This document shows positions 15,101 to 23,103 of a DNA stretch of 59,515 bases, piece after piece. The notes beneath the pieces were generated by a model. That model was not told the origin of the DNA, made no database searches, and saw only the letters and a list, made by a program, of their open reading frames with translations. Location of the stretch: contig JAFRRR010000106.1 of the NCBI GenBank assembly GCA_017428035.1, positions 1-59,515 of the forward strand, written 5' to 3'. Position 1 is the first letter of the stretch. Every line of letters begins with the position of its first letter. Both the position numbers and the translations under genes were made by a program. The stretch comes from Bacteroidales bacterium (GTDB lineage: Bacteria > Bacteroidota > Bacteroidia > Bacteroidales > UBA932).

Positions 15101-16099
15101 ATGAAACAAGATATTATACCCGGAATCAACGGAGATGTTTACATTCCTTACACAAAACGTACCGGAAACGAGTCCATCGTCTATTTCACACGCGACTTGA
15201 GCGCCGCCGGCCTGATCAAGGCCTACGACTGCATCAGCGCCTGCCTCAAGGGCAAAGTCGGCATCAAACTGCACACCGGCGAGCCCCACGGGCCCAACAT
15301 CATCCCGCGCCCCTGGGTTAAGAAACTCTACGAAAAGCGCCTCCCCGAAGCCTCTATCATAGAGACCAATACCTATTACGAAGGCGACCGCTACACCACG
15401 GAGCAGCACAGGCAAACCCTCAAAACCAACGGCTGGACCTTCTGCCCCGTGGACATCATGGACGACGAAGGCACTTTCAACCTCCCGGTGAACGGCGGCA
15501 AGTGGTTCGACTATATGAGCGTGGGCAATCATCTGATGAATTATGACTCTATGCTGACTCTGACCCACTTCAAAGGCCACACAATGGGCGGCTTTGGCGG
15601 CAGCAACAAGAACATCGGCATCGGCTGCGCAGACGGCCGCATAGGAAAGAAGATGATTCACACCGCCCAGGGCAGTGACGATATGTGGAGCATAGCCATG
15701 GAAGAGCTTATGGAGCGCATCACCGAGTCCACCAAGGCTACCATAGACCACTTCGGCAAGAATGTGGCCTATATAAATGTAATGCGCAATATGAGTGTCT
15801 CCTGCGACTGCGAAGGTGTAGAGGCCGAGCCTGTGGTGACCCCCAACGTCGGCATACTGGCTTCGCTCGATATCCTGGCCATAGACCAGGCCAGCGTGGA
15901 CATTATCTACGCAATGAAAAAGAGCGAGCGCCACGCCCTGCAGGAGCGCATCGAGACCCGCCACGGCCTGCGCCAGCTCAGCTATATGAAAGAGCTCGGC
16001 ATGGGATGCGACCGCTATATCCTTATAGACCTGGACAACGGCGGCGCGCGCATATATGCCAGGGATGCAGCCAAAAATCTGAAGCCATTCACTAAATAA
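15101..16099 (+). CDS. DUF362 family protein
   Basis: The real start is ATG 15101 (MKQDIIPGINGDVYIP), 332 residues; the much longer frame upstream is antisense to the lipid genes. The sequence fits the DUF362 family: VGIKLHTGEPHGPNIIPRPW near the N-terminus, a central LTHFKGHTMGGFGGSNKNIGIG and a C-terminal cysteine-containing SVSCDCEG. DUF362 proteins are of unknown function and sometimes accompany ferredoxin domains, which are absent here. The DUF389 gene starts 8 bp later, so they form an operon. Confidence 0.83.
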   Translation: MKQDIIPGINGDVYIPYTKRTGNESIVYFTRDLSAAGLIKAYDCISACLKGKVGIKLHTGEPHGPNIIPRPWVKKLYEKRLPEASIIETNTYYEGDRYTTEQHRQTLKTNGWTFCPVDIMDDEGTFNLPVNGGKWFDYMSVGNHLMNYDSMLTLTHFKGHTMGGFGGSNKNIGIGCADGRIGKKMIHTAQGSDDMWSIAMEELMERITESTKATIDHFGKNVAYINVMRNMSVSCDCEGVEAEPVVTPNVGILASLDILAIDQASVDIIYAMKKSERHALQERIETRHGLRQLSYMKELGMGCDRYILIDLDNGGARIYARDAAKNLKPFTK

Positions 16100-16107
16100 C
16101 GGCCCTT

Positions 16108-17445
16108 ATGGACGCCAAGAAATCACTCTGGGACAAATTCAAAGTCCAATGGCGGGCCGTCACTTCAATGGCCGGCGAGCTGGACACCGCCGCCGCTGCC
16201 GAAAGGATACGGGGCGGGGTAAATGTCCGCGGCTCCAACGTGTGGATCCTGGTGTGCGCCATCATCATCGCATCTGTCGGGCTGAATGTAAACTCGATAC
16301 CGGTGATAATAGGCGCGATGCTCATTTCCCCGCTGATGGGGCCGATTTTTGGCATGGGCCTGTCGCTGTGCATCAACGACAAGGACCTGCTGCTGGGTGC
16401 CCTGAAGAACTTTATGGTGATGGTTCTGGTGAGCGTGCTCTCCTCTACCCTCTACTTTCTGCTGACCCCGCTCAAGATGGCCAACCCTACAGAGTTGCTG
16501 GCCCGCACCAGCCCGACCATCTACGATGTGTTCATCGCCTTGTTCGGCGGTATCGCCGGCACCCTGGAGCTTAGCCGCAAAGAGCGCGGCACCATTCTCT
16601 CGGGCGTAGCCATTGCCACCGCCCTGATGCCGCCCCTGTGTACGGCCGGCTTCGGGCTGGCCGGCGGCAACATGCACTACTTCTTCGGCGCTCTGTACCT
16701 CTTTTTGATAAACACCGTCTTCATCCTGATAGCGGCATATCTTACCACCCGCTACCTGCATTTTGAGAAGGTCGGCCAGGATAACCCGCAGAGCAAGCGC
16801 TTCCGCACCATATCCTCCCTGATACTGCTTGCCATCATAGTGCCCAGCGTGATCAGCGCCATAACCATGATACGCAACAACAATGTGCTGCGCGACGTGC
16901 AGGCTTTCATCGATGAGAACAAGGCCTACGGCAACGCATATATCTATGACTATGAAATAGATGGCAGCAACGCCGTGGTACACTTTGCCGGCGACCTCTC
17001 CGAGGGAGATTTGGACTTCCTTTACAATGCCGCCAAAAGGCACAACCTTGACACCACCAAACTTCACATTAAGGTTAATGCCGTAGGCGCCAGGGCAGAC
17101 GATCTGCTCAAGGGGTTGTATGCCCGCAGCGACGAGGCCATAGCGGCCAGGGATGCCCGCATAAAAGAGCTGGAGAACCAGCTGTCACAGACAAAGGGCA
17201 AAGCCATCCCCTATGGCCAGATCACCAAAGAGCTTAAGTATAAATACCCATCGGTGAGCAGTCTGGCAATATCCAGAGGCTCACGGGTAGTGATGCAGGC
17301 CGACAGCGTGTCGGAGGTCCCCGTGACCAACGCCATCATCCAGTCGTCAGAGCCGCTCTCTGCAGAGCAGATGCAGGAAATCACCAACTGGCTCAGGCTC
17401 CGCCTGGACGACACCACCATAGTAGCAAACAATATAACCGAATAG
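16108..17445 (+). CDS. DUF389 (TIGR00341-like) membrane protein
   Basis: The 445-residue protein has a hydrophobic DUF389 core at about residues 45-260, including GLNVNSIPVIIGAMLISPLMGPI and GTILSGVAIATALMPPLCTAG. After it come a soluble region and a coiled-coil-like segment (AIAARDARIKELENQLSQTKG). The family is widespread and of unknown function. Translation starts 8 bp after the DUF362 stop, and the GH97 gene starts only 4 bp after its own stop, so all three may be read from the promoter at 15067. Confidence 0.84.
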   Translation: MDAKKSLWDKFKVQWRAVTSMAGELDTAAAAERIRGGVNVRGSNVWILVCAIIIASVGLNVNSIPVIIGAMLISPLMGPIFGMGLSLCINDKDLLLGALKNFMVMVLVSVLSSTLYFLLTPLKMANPTELLARTSPTIYDVFIALFGGIAGTLELSRKERGTILSGVAIATALMPPLCTAGFGLAGGNMHYFFGALYLFLINTVFILIAAYLTTRYLHFEKVGQDNPQSKRFRTISSLILLAIIVPSVISAITMIRNNNVLRDVQAFIDENKAYGNAYIYDYEIDGSNAVVHFAGDLSEGDLDFLYNAAKRHNLDTTKLHIKVNAVGARADDLLKGLYARSDEAIAARDARIKELENQLSQTKGKAIPYGQITKELKYKYPSVSSLAISRGSRVVMQADSVSEVPVTNAIIQSSEPLSAEQMQEITNWLRLRLDDTTIVANNITE

Positions 17446-17449
17446 ATAA

Positions 17450-19423
17450 ATGAAAAAGACTCTTCAATTGTTCGTTATGGCAGCCCTTGTACTGCTTGGC
17501 ACTGTGGCCGCTTCTGCAGCCGACAAAAAGATTCAGGTGATGTCTCCCGACGGCCATATCGTGGCCAACATCACCGCCGGCAAAAACCTGACCTACTCCG
17601 TTTTCTACGACGGTGACTGCCTTCTGAAGGACTCTAAGATTGAGATGAAGCTCACCGATGGAAACGTGTATGGCTCGGGCAAGATGCAGAAATTTACCCG
17701 CCGTAGCGTCAACGACAAGTTCAGACCGGTCGCCTACAAGCGCGCAGAGGTCATCGACCACTTCAACGAGCTGACCCTCAGCTACAAGAACTGTGACGTA
17801 GTGTTCCGCGCCTACGACGACTGTATTGCATATCGCTTTGTATCCAAGAGCAAGAAGGCCTTCAAGGTAAAGAGCGAGACCGCCGAATTCAACTTTGCAG
17901 AGGACTGGAACACCTGGGCCGGATTTTCCTGGGGCGCATTTGAATCGTCTTTCGAAAATATCTACGAATACTCCAAGCTCAGCGCCATCCATCCCGAAAA
18001 AATGGCGTTCCTGCCGCAGATGATAGATGCTCCCAAGGGAATTAAAATCAACATTATGGAGTCGGCGCTCTATAAGTATCCCGGTATGTATCTGCAGGCC
18101 GACGGCACCTCCAAACTGCACGGTCTGTGGCCCCAGATGCCCAAAGAGTTGGAGATGGGCGGCTACAACAACATTCAGGAGATTGTAAAGAGCCGTCACG
18201 ACTATCTGGCAGAGTGCAAGGCCGGCGAGGCTTTCCCCTGGAGAATTGTAGCCATCAGCACCAGGGATATCGATATGGCCACCAACGATATAGTGTACCG
18301 CCTGGGCGACGCCCCCGCAAAGGGCAGCGACTTCAGCTGGGTCAAGCCCGGCAAGGTGGCCTGGGACTGGTGGAACGGTTTCTATGTTACCGGCGTGGAC
18401 TTTGTGGCCGGCATCAACAACGACACCTACAAGCATTATATTGACTTTGCTTCAGAAAACGGCATCGAGTATATAATTATGGACGACGGCTGGAGCCAGG
18501 AAGGTTACAGCGACCTGTTCCACATCGTGCCCGAGATTGACCTTGAAGAGCTCATCGCCTATGCAAAAGAGAGGAATGTGGGCATCATACTCTGGGCCGG
18601 CTATTATGCCTTCCACCGCGATATAGAGCACGTTTGCGACCACTATTCAAAGATGGGCATCAAAGGTTTCAAGGTGGACTTTATGAACCGCGACGACCAG
18701 CCGATGCTCGAATTCTACACCGAGGCTGCCAGAATTGCAGCCAAATACCATCTGGTGCTGGACTTCCACGGCGCTTTCAAGCCTCACGGCCTGAACCGCA
18801 CCTACCCCAACGTGCTCAACTACGAGGGCGTCTTTGGCCTGGAGAATATGAAATGGAGCGGCATCGAGATGGATATGCCGCTGAACGACGTGACCTTCCC
18901 CTACATCCGTATGGCCTCCGGAGTGGTAGATTACACCCAGGGCGCTATGCGCAACGGCTCCAAGAGCACATATCTCAAGAGCCGCGAGCCTATGAGCCAG
19001 GGCACCCGCTGCCATCAGCTGGGCGAATATGTGATTTTTGACTCCCCGCTCTGTATGCTTTGCGACGGCCCGTCCGCCTACCGCAAAGAGCCTGAGTGCC
19101 TCTCGTTTATCTCACGCATCCCTACCGTTTTCGATGAAACCGTGGGTATCGACGGCAAGGTGGGCGAATCTGTGATTATGGCCAAACGCAGCGGCGAAGT
19201 CTGGTATCTGGGCGGCATCACCAACTGGGACCAGCGCGACGTGACAATCGACCTCGGTTTCCTTGGCGGCGGCAGCTGGAAGGCAGAGATTTACCGCGAC
19301 GGCGCCAATGCCGACCGCCACGCCACAGACTTCAAGCGCGAATTCAAGAACGTGAGTGCCGATGAGCCTCTGAACATCCATATGGCCTCCGGCGGCGGAT
19401 TCGCTGTGATCCTGACCAAGTAG
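17450..19423 (+). CDS. Glycoside hydrolase family 97 enzyme, probably retaining alpha-galactosidase type
   Basis: The 657-residue protein has a signal peptide (cleavage near ASA, residue 23), an N-terminal beta-sandwich (about 25-285), a catalytic (beta/alpha)8 barrel (about 290-560) and a C-terminal beta domain, the GH97 layout. In the barrel, D410 in FKVDFMNRDDQ lies where retaining GH97 alpha-galactosidases have their aspartate nucleophile, while inverting SusB-type alpha-glucosidases lack it. NYEGVFGLE (457-465) is the usual conserved GH97 segment with glutamates. Retaining alpha-galactosidase activity is therefore the preferred reading (inference). The gene precedes four GH123-like genes. 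Confidence 0.87.
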   Translation: MKKTLQLFVMAALVLLGTVAASAADKKIQVMSPDGHIVANITAGKNLTYSVFYDGDCLLKDSKIEMKLTDGNVYGSGKMQKFTRRSVNDKFRPVAYKRAEVIDHFNELTLSYKNCDVVFRAYDDCIAYRFVSKSKKAFKVKSETAEFNFAEDWNTWAGFSWGAFESSFENIYEYSKLSAIHPEKMAFLPQMIDAPKGIKINIMESALYKYPGMYLQADGTSKLHGLWPQMPKELEMGGYNNIQEIVKSRHDYLAECKAGEAFPWRIVAISTRDIDMATNDIVYRLGDAPAKGSDFSWVKPGKVAWDWWNGFYVTGVDFVAGINNDTYKHYIDFASENGIEYIIMDDGWSQEGYSDLFHIVPEIDLEELIAYAKERNVGIILWAGYYAFHRDIEHVCDHYSKMGIKGFKVDFMNRDDQPMLEFYTEAARIAAKYHLVLDFHGAFKPHGLNRTYPNVLNYEGVFGLENMKWSGIEMDMPLNDVTFPYIRMASGVVDYTQGAMRNGSKSTYLKSREPMSQGTRCHQLGEYVIFDSPLCMLCDGPSAYRKEPECLSFISRIPTVFDETVGIDGKVGESVIMAKRSGEVWYLGGITNWDQRDVTIDLGFLGGGSWKAEIYRDGANADRHATDFKREFKNVSADEPLNIHMASGGGFAVILTK

Positions 19424-19432
19424 TTACCTTTC

Positions 19433-19540
19433 GCGAAACGGATATTTGTGCTGTTTTTTCCGTTTCACGGGCGTTTCGGGAGCTTTTTAAGGCAATTTCA
19501 GTGCGCGAGACGGATATTTGACCAGAAATGTCCGTTTCAG
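19433..19540 (+). repeat. Two tandem palindromic repeats 72 bp apart
   Basis: Copy A pairs GAAACGG (19435-19441) with CCGTTTC (19460-19466). Copy B has GAGACGG (19507-19513) and CCGTTTC (19532-19538). In both, ATATTTG directly follows the left arm, resembling the end of a -7 element. Spacing and arm lengths are identical, so a duplicated operator/promoter unit ahead of the first GH123-like gene is plausible. Confidence 0.6.
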
Positions 19541-19559
19541 CGCAAAAAATGGGAATACT

Positions 19560-21398
19560 ATGAAAAGAATACTCACGACTATCTTCATCGCCGCAAGTCT
19601 TTTTGCTGCTGTCCCTGTTTACGCCGCCAAAGAATGGAAGGCAGAGAAGCTGGAAAAGTGTGACCCCTATATGAAGCTGCAGGGCGGATACGGCTATCTG
19701 GTCAAAAACACGCCCAAGGCAGATGTATGGTGGGCAGAGGGTGTGTACAAGCCTATGAAAGACACTCCGGTGGCCCAGCGCAAAGGCCGCCGCGTGCAGC
19801 TGACGTCGGCAAAGAACGAGTACGAATCGTTCATCGTGGTGGTCAACCCCAAAACTCCCCTTCAGTCTGTCAAGGTGGCCGTCAAGGGTTTGCCCAAGGG
19901 CATTGAGGCCAAGGTGCGCAAGGTAGAATACGTCACCGTACGTACCCCCAGCGACAGCTTCGGCTACACCGGCCAGTGGCCCGACCCTCTGCCTCTCTAT
20001 GACGTGGCAGAGGACCTGCCGGCAGGCGAAAACACATCTTTCTGGATTACCATCAAAACTCCCGAGTCGCGCCGCAAGGGCTGCTACCGCGGCCGGGTGG
20101 TGCTCACCGCTGCCGACGGCTGGAAGGTCACCATCCCCCTGAAGGTGAAGGTCTGCTCTTTTGCCCTGCCCAAGACCCCCAGCGTTTCCAGCGGATACGG
20201 CCTATGGTTCGACCACGTGATTAACTACGAGAATCTCAAGACCATTGAGCAGCAGAAAGAGTCGTTCTACAAGTATCTGGACGCCTTCCTTGACTATAAG
20301 ATTTCGCCGTACAACCCGTTCTGGTACGCTCCCATCAAGACCACCATCAATCCCGACAACACGGTCAGCCTCGATTTCACCGAATTCAACAAGGTTGCTG
20401 CCAAATACTTTGGCGAAGGAGGGTTCAACTCTTTCGTGATAGACGTCGAGGGGCTGGGCAGCTGCGGCCCGGGCGGCTATACCCGGGGCACTTTCGGCGG
20501 CTACGAGTTCGGCACCCCGGAGCACGAGGCGCTTATGGCAGACTATCTGCCCAAGCTTCAAGACGGTCTTGAGAAGGCCGGCGTGCTGGACAAATGCTAC
20601 ATCTACTGGGGAGACGAGCCGCTGGAGCCCGCCTACCCTTATATCCGCGAGGTGCACACCCTTATGAAGAAATACGCCCCGCGCATCCGCACCTTCATGA
20701 CAGAGCAGGTCACCTGGCTTGAAACGCCGGCGGACTTTGACGTGGCCGACGTGACCGACATCAGCTGCGTGAGCTGGAACTGCTTTGACAACCACCCCAA
20801 GGTGTTCGACTACAGCGGACCCGGGCAGGAGGTCTGGAGCTATCTGTGCTGCGCCACCAAGTATCCCTACTTCACCAATTTCGTGGACCACAACGGCATT
20901 GACCTTCGCCTGTGGCTCTGGGCTTCGTATATGTACGGGATGAAGGGCATCCTGATTTGGAGCGCCACTTGCTGGAACTCCGCCTGCATAATGCCAGAAG
21001 GCCAGCTGTTGAACGTGTGGGAGACTCCCGACTGCTACGGAATTGGCAAGACCGGCCCCGAATTCTTCGCTTGCGGCGACGGCATTATGTTCTACCCCAA
21101 CAACCGCCATCCCAACCAGGACAAGACAACCGCCTTCACCGGCGAGCCCATCCCCTGCATCCGTATGGAGATCAACCGCGACGGCATAGAAGATTATGAA
21201 TATCTGAAGATGCTAGAAGAACGCATCCCGGCTATGAACGAGGCCGATGCCGCTTTTGCCCGCGACCTGCTGGTTCTGCCAGAAGCCGTCTTTATGGACG
21301 ATGACGCAGAGCATACAGACAAGTATTACATCCAGGATCCGCAGTTCCTGCTGGAGCGCCGCGAGCAGATTGCCAGCCTGATAGAGAAATACAGATAA
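19560..21398 (+). CDS. GH123-like (DUF4091) glycoside hydrolase, paralog 1
   Basis: The start is ATG 19560 (MKRILTTIFIAASLFAAVPVYA signal); a TTG at 19518 is in the repeat upstream. At 612 residues it is the shortest of four paralogs. The N-terminal beta-sandwich starts with KLEKCDPYMKLQGGYGYL and includes KNEYESFIVVVNP. The C-terminal DUF4091 barrel has D352-E353 in YWGDEP, the acid/base and oxazoline-stabilising pair of GH123 beta-N-acetylgalactosaminidases. It ends with a helical tail (FLLERREQIASLIEKYR). Unlike the other three it lacks the ~155-residue insert between the two domains. Its stop overlaps the ATG of the following esterase by one base. Confidence 0.85.
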   Translation: MKRILTTIFIAASLFAAVPVYAAKEWKAEKLEKCDPYMKLQGGYGYLVKNTPKADVWWAEGVYKPMKDTPVAQRKGRRVQLTSAKNEYESFIVVVNPKTPLQSVKVAVKGLPKGIEAKVRKVEYVTVRTPSDSFGYTGQWPDPLPLYDVAEDLPAGENTSFWITIKTPESRRKGCYRGRVVLTAADGWKVTIPLKVKVCSFALPKTPSVSSGYGLWFDHVINYENLKTIEQQKESFYKYLDAFLDYKISPYNPFWYAPIKTTINPDNTVSLDFTEFNKVAAKYFGEGGFNSFVIDVEGLGSCGPGGYTRGTFGGYEFGTPEHEALMADYLPKLQDGLEKAGVLDKCYIYWGDEPLEPAYPYIREVHTLMKKYAPRIRTFMTEQVTWLETPADFDVADVTDISCVSWNCFDNHPKVFDYSGPGQEVWSYLCCATKYPYFTNFVDHNGIDLRLWLWASYMYGMKGILIWSATCWNSACIMPEGQLLNVWETPDCYGIGKTGPEFFACGDGIMFYPNNRHPNQDKTTAFTGEPIPCIRMEINRDGIEDYEYLKMLEERIPAMNEADAAFARDLLVLPEAVFMDDDAEHTDKYYIQDPQFLLERREQIASLIEKYR

Positions 21399-22435
21399 TG
21401 CCTGCTGAACTGCCATACACAACTCCCAAATACGAAGTCTCCGTAGAGCAGAATGTGGTATATACCCGGGCAATGGGATACCGCAAAGATGCTCCGGAGG
21501 ATTCCAAAAACGCACTGCCGGTAAGTTTCGGCCAGGGCAAGATGATGCTCCTGGACCTGGATATGGACATCTATACGCCTGTCGGGGACCCTTCCTCAAA
21601 AAGGCCACTGCTGCTTATGATGCACGGAGGGTCATTTTTCATCGGCAACAAAGAAGAGAAGGGGCAGGTCGCCTGGTGCCGGTATTTTGCGTCGCTGGGC
21701 TATGTGGCGGCCTGCATCAACTACCGGATGGGCTTCAATTTGGGCAAGAAGTCATATTGCAAGGCAGAGGACCGCGCAGTGGAAGACGCCGTCGCAGCCC
21801 TTAATTATCTGCTGGAAAGGGATGATTTGCACATTGATGCGGAGCATATTTTCGCAGCCGGGACCAGTGCCGGGGCCATCGTGGCGCTTCGGCTCGCATT
21901 CTGTCCTAGCGTGGGAAACCGCCGTACGTGTGCCGCCTGGGGTGATGCCGGGAGTGACGCTGAGAATTCCGTCAGGAGAGACGCCGTGGGTGCCGCCGGG
22001 AGTGCCGCTGGGAGTGCCGCCGGGAGTGCCGCTGGGAGTGCCGCCGGGAGTGCCGCTGGGAGTGCCGCTGACAGAAAGCATCCCCGCATCTGCGCCGTGG
22101 GCAACTTCTGGGGTTCGGTCCGCGACCTGTCCATTCTGGAGAACGCTTCCACACCTATCCTCTCGTTCCAGGCAACCGGAGACCCTATTATGCCCTACGG
22201 CGGAGGGTATCCGTTCAAGAAATTCAACTGGGGACCGACAAGAATATTCGCACCTTATATGTACGGCACCAAAGCCATCCACGACAGGGCGCTGGAACTG
22301 GGCATCCGCGCCGAACATCACCCCTATCCGCTGGCCAAACATCGCCTGCATATGGACCGCGAAGGCAACTTCACCCCGTTTTTCTACGAAATCCGCGACC
22401 GCATGGCCACCTTCTTCGCCGAAGAGCTCGTATAA
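21398..22435 (+). CDS. Alpha/beta-hydrolase esterase with an internal Gly-Ser-Ala-Ala repeat
   Basis: The 345-residue protein has an oxyanion-hole motif MMHGGSFF and a nucleophile elbow AGTSAG; a late aspartate (ATGDPIMPYGG) and histidine (AKHRLHM) can complete the triad. No signal peptide is visible, so a cytoplasmic location is likely. Residues 201-224 are six copies of GSAA encoded by perfect 12-bp units, inserted after the nucleophile strand where related esterases have a loop. The start overlaps the stop of the GH123-like gene (ATAATG), implying coupled translation and a role in removing acyl groups from the same glycans (inference). Confidence 0.78.
   Translation: MPAELPYTTPKYEVSVEQNVVYTRAMGYRKDAPEDSKNALPVSFGQGKMMLLDLDMDIYTPVGDPSSKRPLLLMMHGGSFFIGNKEEKGQVAWCRYFASLGYVAACINYRMGFNLGKKSYCKAEDRAVEDAVAALNYLLERDDLHIDAEHIFAAGTSAGAIVALRLAFCPSVGNRRTCAAWGDAGSDAENSVRRDAVGAAGSAAGSAAGSAAGSAAGSAAGSAADRKHPRICAVGNFWGSVRDLSILENASTPILSFQATGDPIMPYGGGYPFKKFNWGPTRIFAPYMYGTKAIHDRALELGIRAEHHPYPLAKHRLHMDREGNFTPFFYEIRDRMATFFAEELV
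21930..22069 (+). repeat. 12-bp minisatellite inside the esterase gene
   Basis: Six perfect units GGGAGTGCCGCY fill 21998-22069, with the last base alternating T and C over most of the array (a 24-bp higher-order period). Upstream, 21930-21997 can be read as further, degenerate 12-bp units. As 12 is a multiple of three, unit gain or loss keeps the frame. Confidence 0.85.
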
Positions 22436-22476
22436 CCCGTCGGCTCCCGGACACGCAAGTTTGCCGCCAGCGCTTT

Positions 22477-23064
22477 TTATTCCTGCACCAACTTGTCAGT
22501 ATAGAGAATCCCCTGCAGATGGTCGGTCTCATGCTGGAAGATAACTGCAGTGAAGCCCTCTACGCGCTCAGAGACCTCCTGCCCAGTTTCGGGCGAGGTA
22601 TAGCAGATGTCGATGTCCCGCCAGCGGAGCACTTTGCCGCGACGGCCGGGCACAGAGAGACAGCCTTCTGGACCTAGCTCTTGTTCGCCGCGAAAAGCGG
22701 TGATGCGTATATTGGGATACACTTCGAACGGCTCGCCCTCTTTGTCAAAGCGCTGAACTGCGATGACATTGCGCGACAGCCCGACCTGCGGTCCGGCGAT
22801 GCCGACGCCATCCTGTTCGGGCGAAGTCACGGTGGCAATTAGCTTGGACGCAAGCTCTGCATACAGCGGATCGGCCAATTCACGTGCAGAAAAGTCCCTG
22901 CACTCAGCCCTTAGTACCTTCAAATCTGCAGCGTCTTCTACGGTGAGTACCCGCATCACATCAGGCTGGGATTCAATCAGTTCCCTTTCGGCAGCCGTCC
23001 AGCCACCCCTGCACCCCGCCACCAGCAGGAGGGTCAGTGCAATCAATAGCGCTTTACATTTCAT
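22477..23064 (-). CDS. Peptide deformylase with lipoprotein signal
   Basis: The start is ATG 23064 (MKCKALLIALTLLLVAGC, lipobox C18), 195 residues. The three deformylase motifs are present: GVGIAGPQ (86-93), EGCLS (133-137, metal ligand C135) and QHETDH (177-182, with H178, E179 and H182). The catalytic site is intact but the protein should be exported and lipidated, away from the ribosome where N-formyl groups are normally removed. It may deformylate exported or dietary formyl peptides, or be a different amidase; both are inference. The second Ala of motif 1 is Gly. Confidence 0.82.
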   Translation of the reverse strand: MKCKALLIALTLLLVAGCRGGWTAAERELIESQPDVMRVLTVEDAADLKVLRAECRDFSARELADPLYAELASKLIATVTSPEQDGVGIAGPQVGLSRNVIAVQRFDKEGEPFEVYPNIRITAFRGEQELGPEGCLSVPGRRGKVLRWRDIDICYTSPETGQEVSERVEGFTAVIFQHETDHLQGILYTDKLVQE

Positions 23065-23068
23065 ATCG

Positions 23069-23096
23069 CAAAAGTAACAATTCGTTCGTATCTTTG
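23069..23096. promoter_or_regulatory. Divergent -7 promoter elements
   Basis: On the minus strand TACTTTTG (23069-23076) lies 4 bp before the deformylase ATG. On the plus strand TATCTTTG (23089-23096) lies 7 bp before the GH123-like ATG at 23104. Both imply nearly leaderless transcripts in a 39-bp intergenic space. Confidence 0.68.
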
Positions 23097-23103
23097 TGAT
23101 ACT

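Noticed and set aside
21998..22069. Possible CRISPR array at the regular short repeats
   Set aside because: Units of 12 bp are contiguous without spacers and lie inside a coding frame.
21687..22544. Alternative frame over the esterase with GVP repeats
   Set aside because: It is a by-product of the 12-bp minisatellite, open in every frame; the main frame has the HGG and GTSAG motifs.
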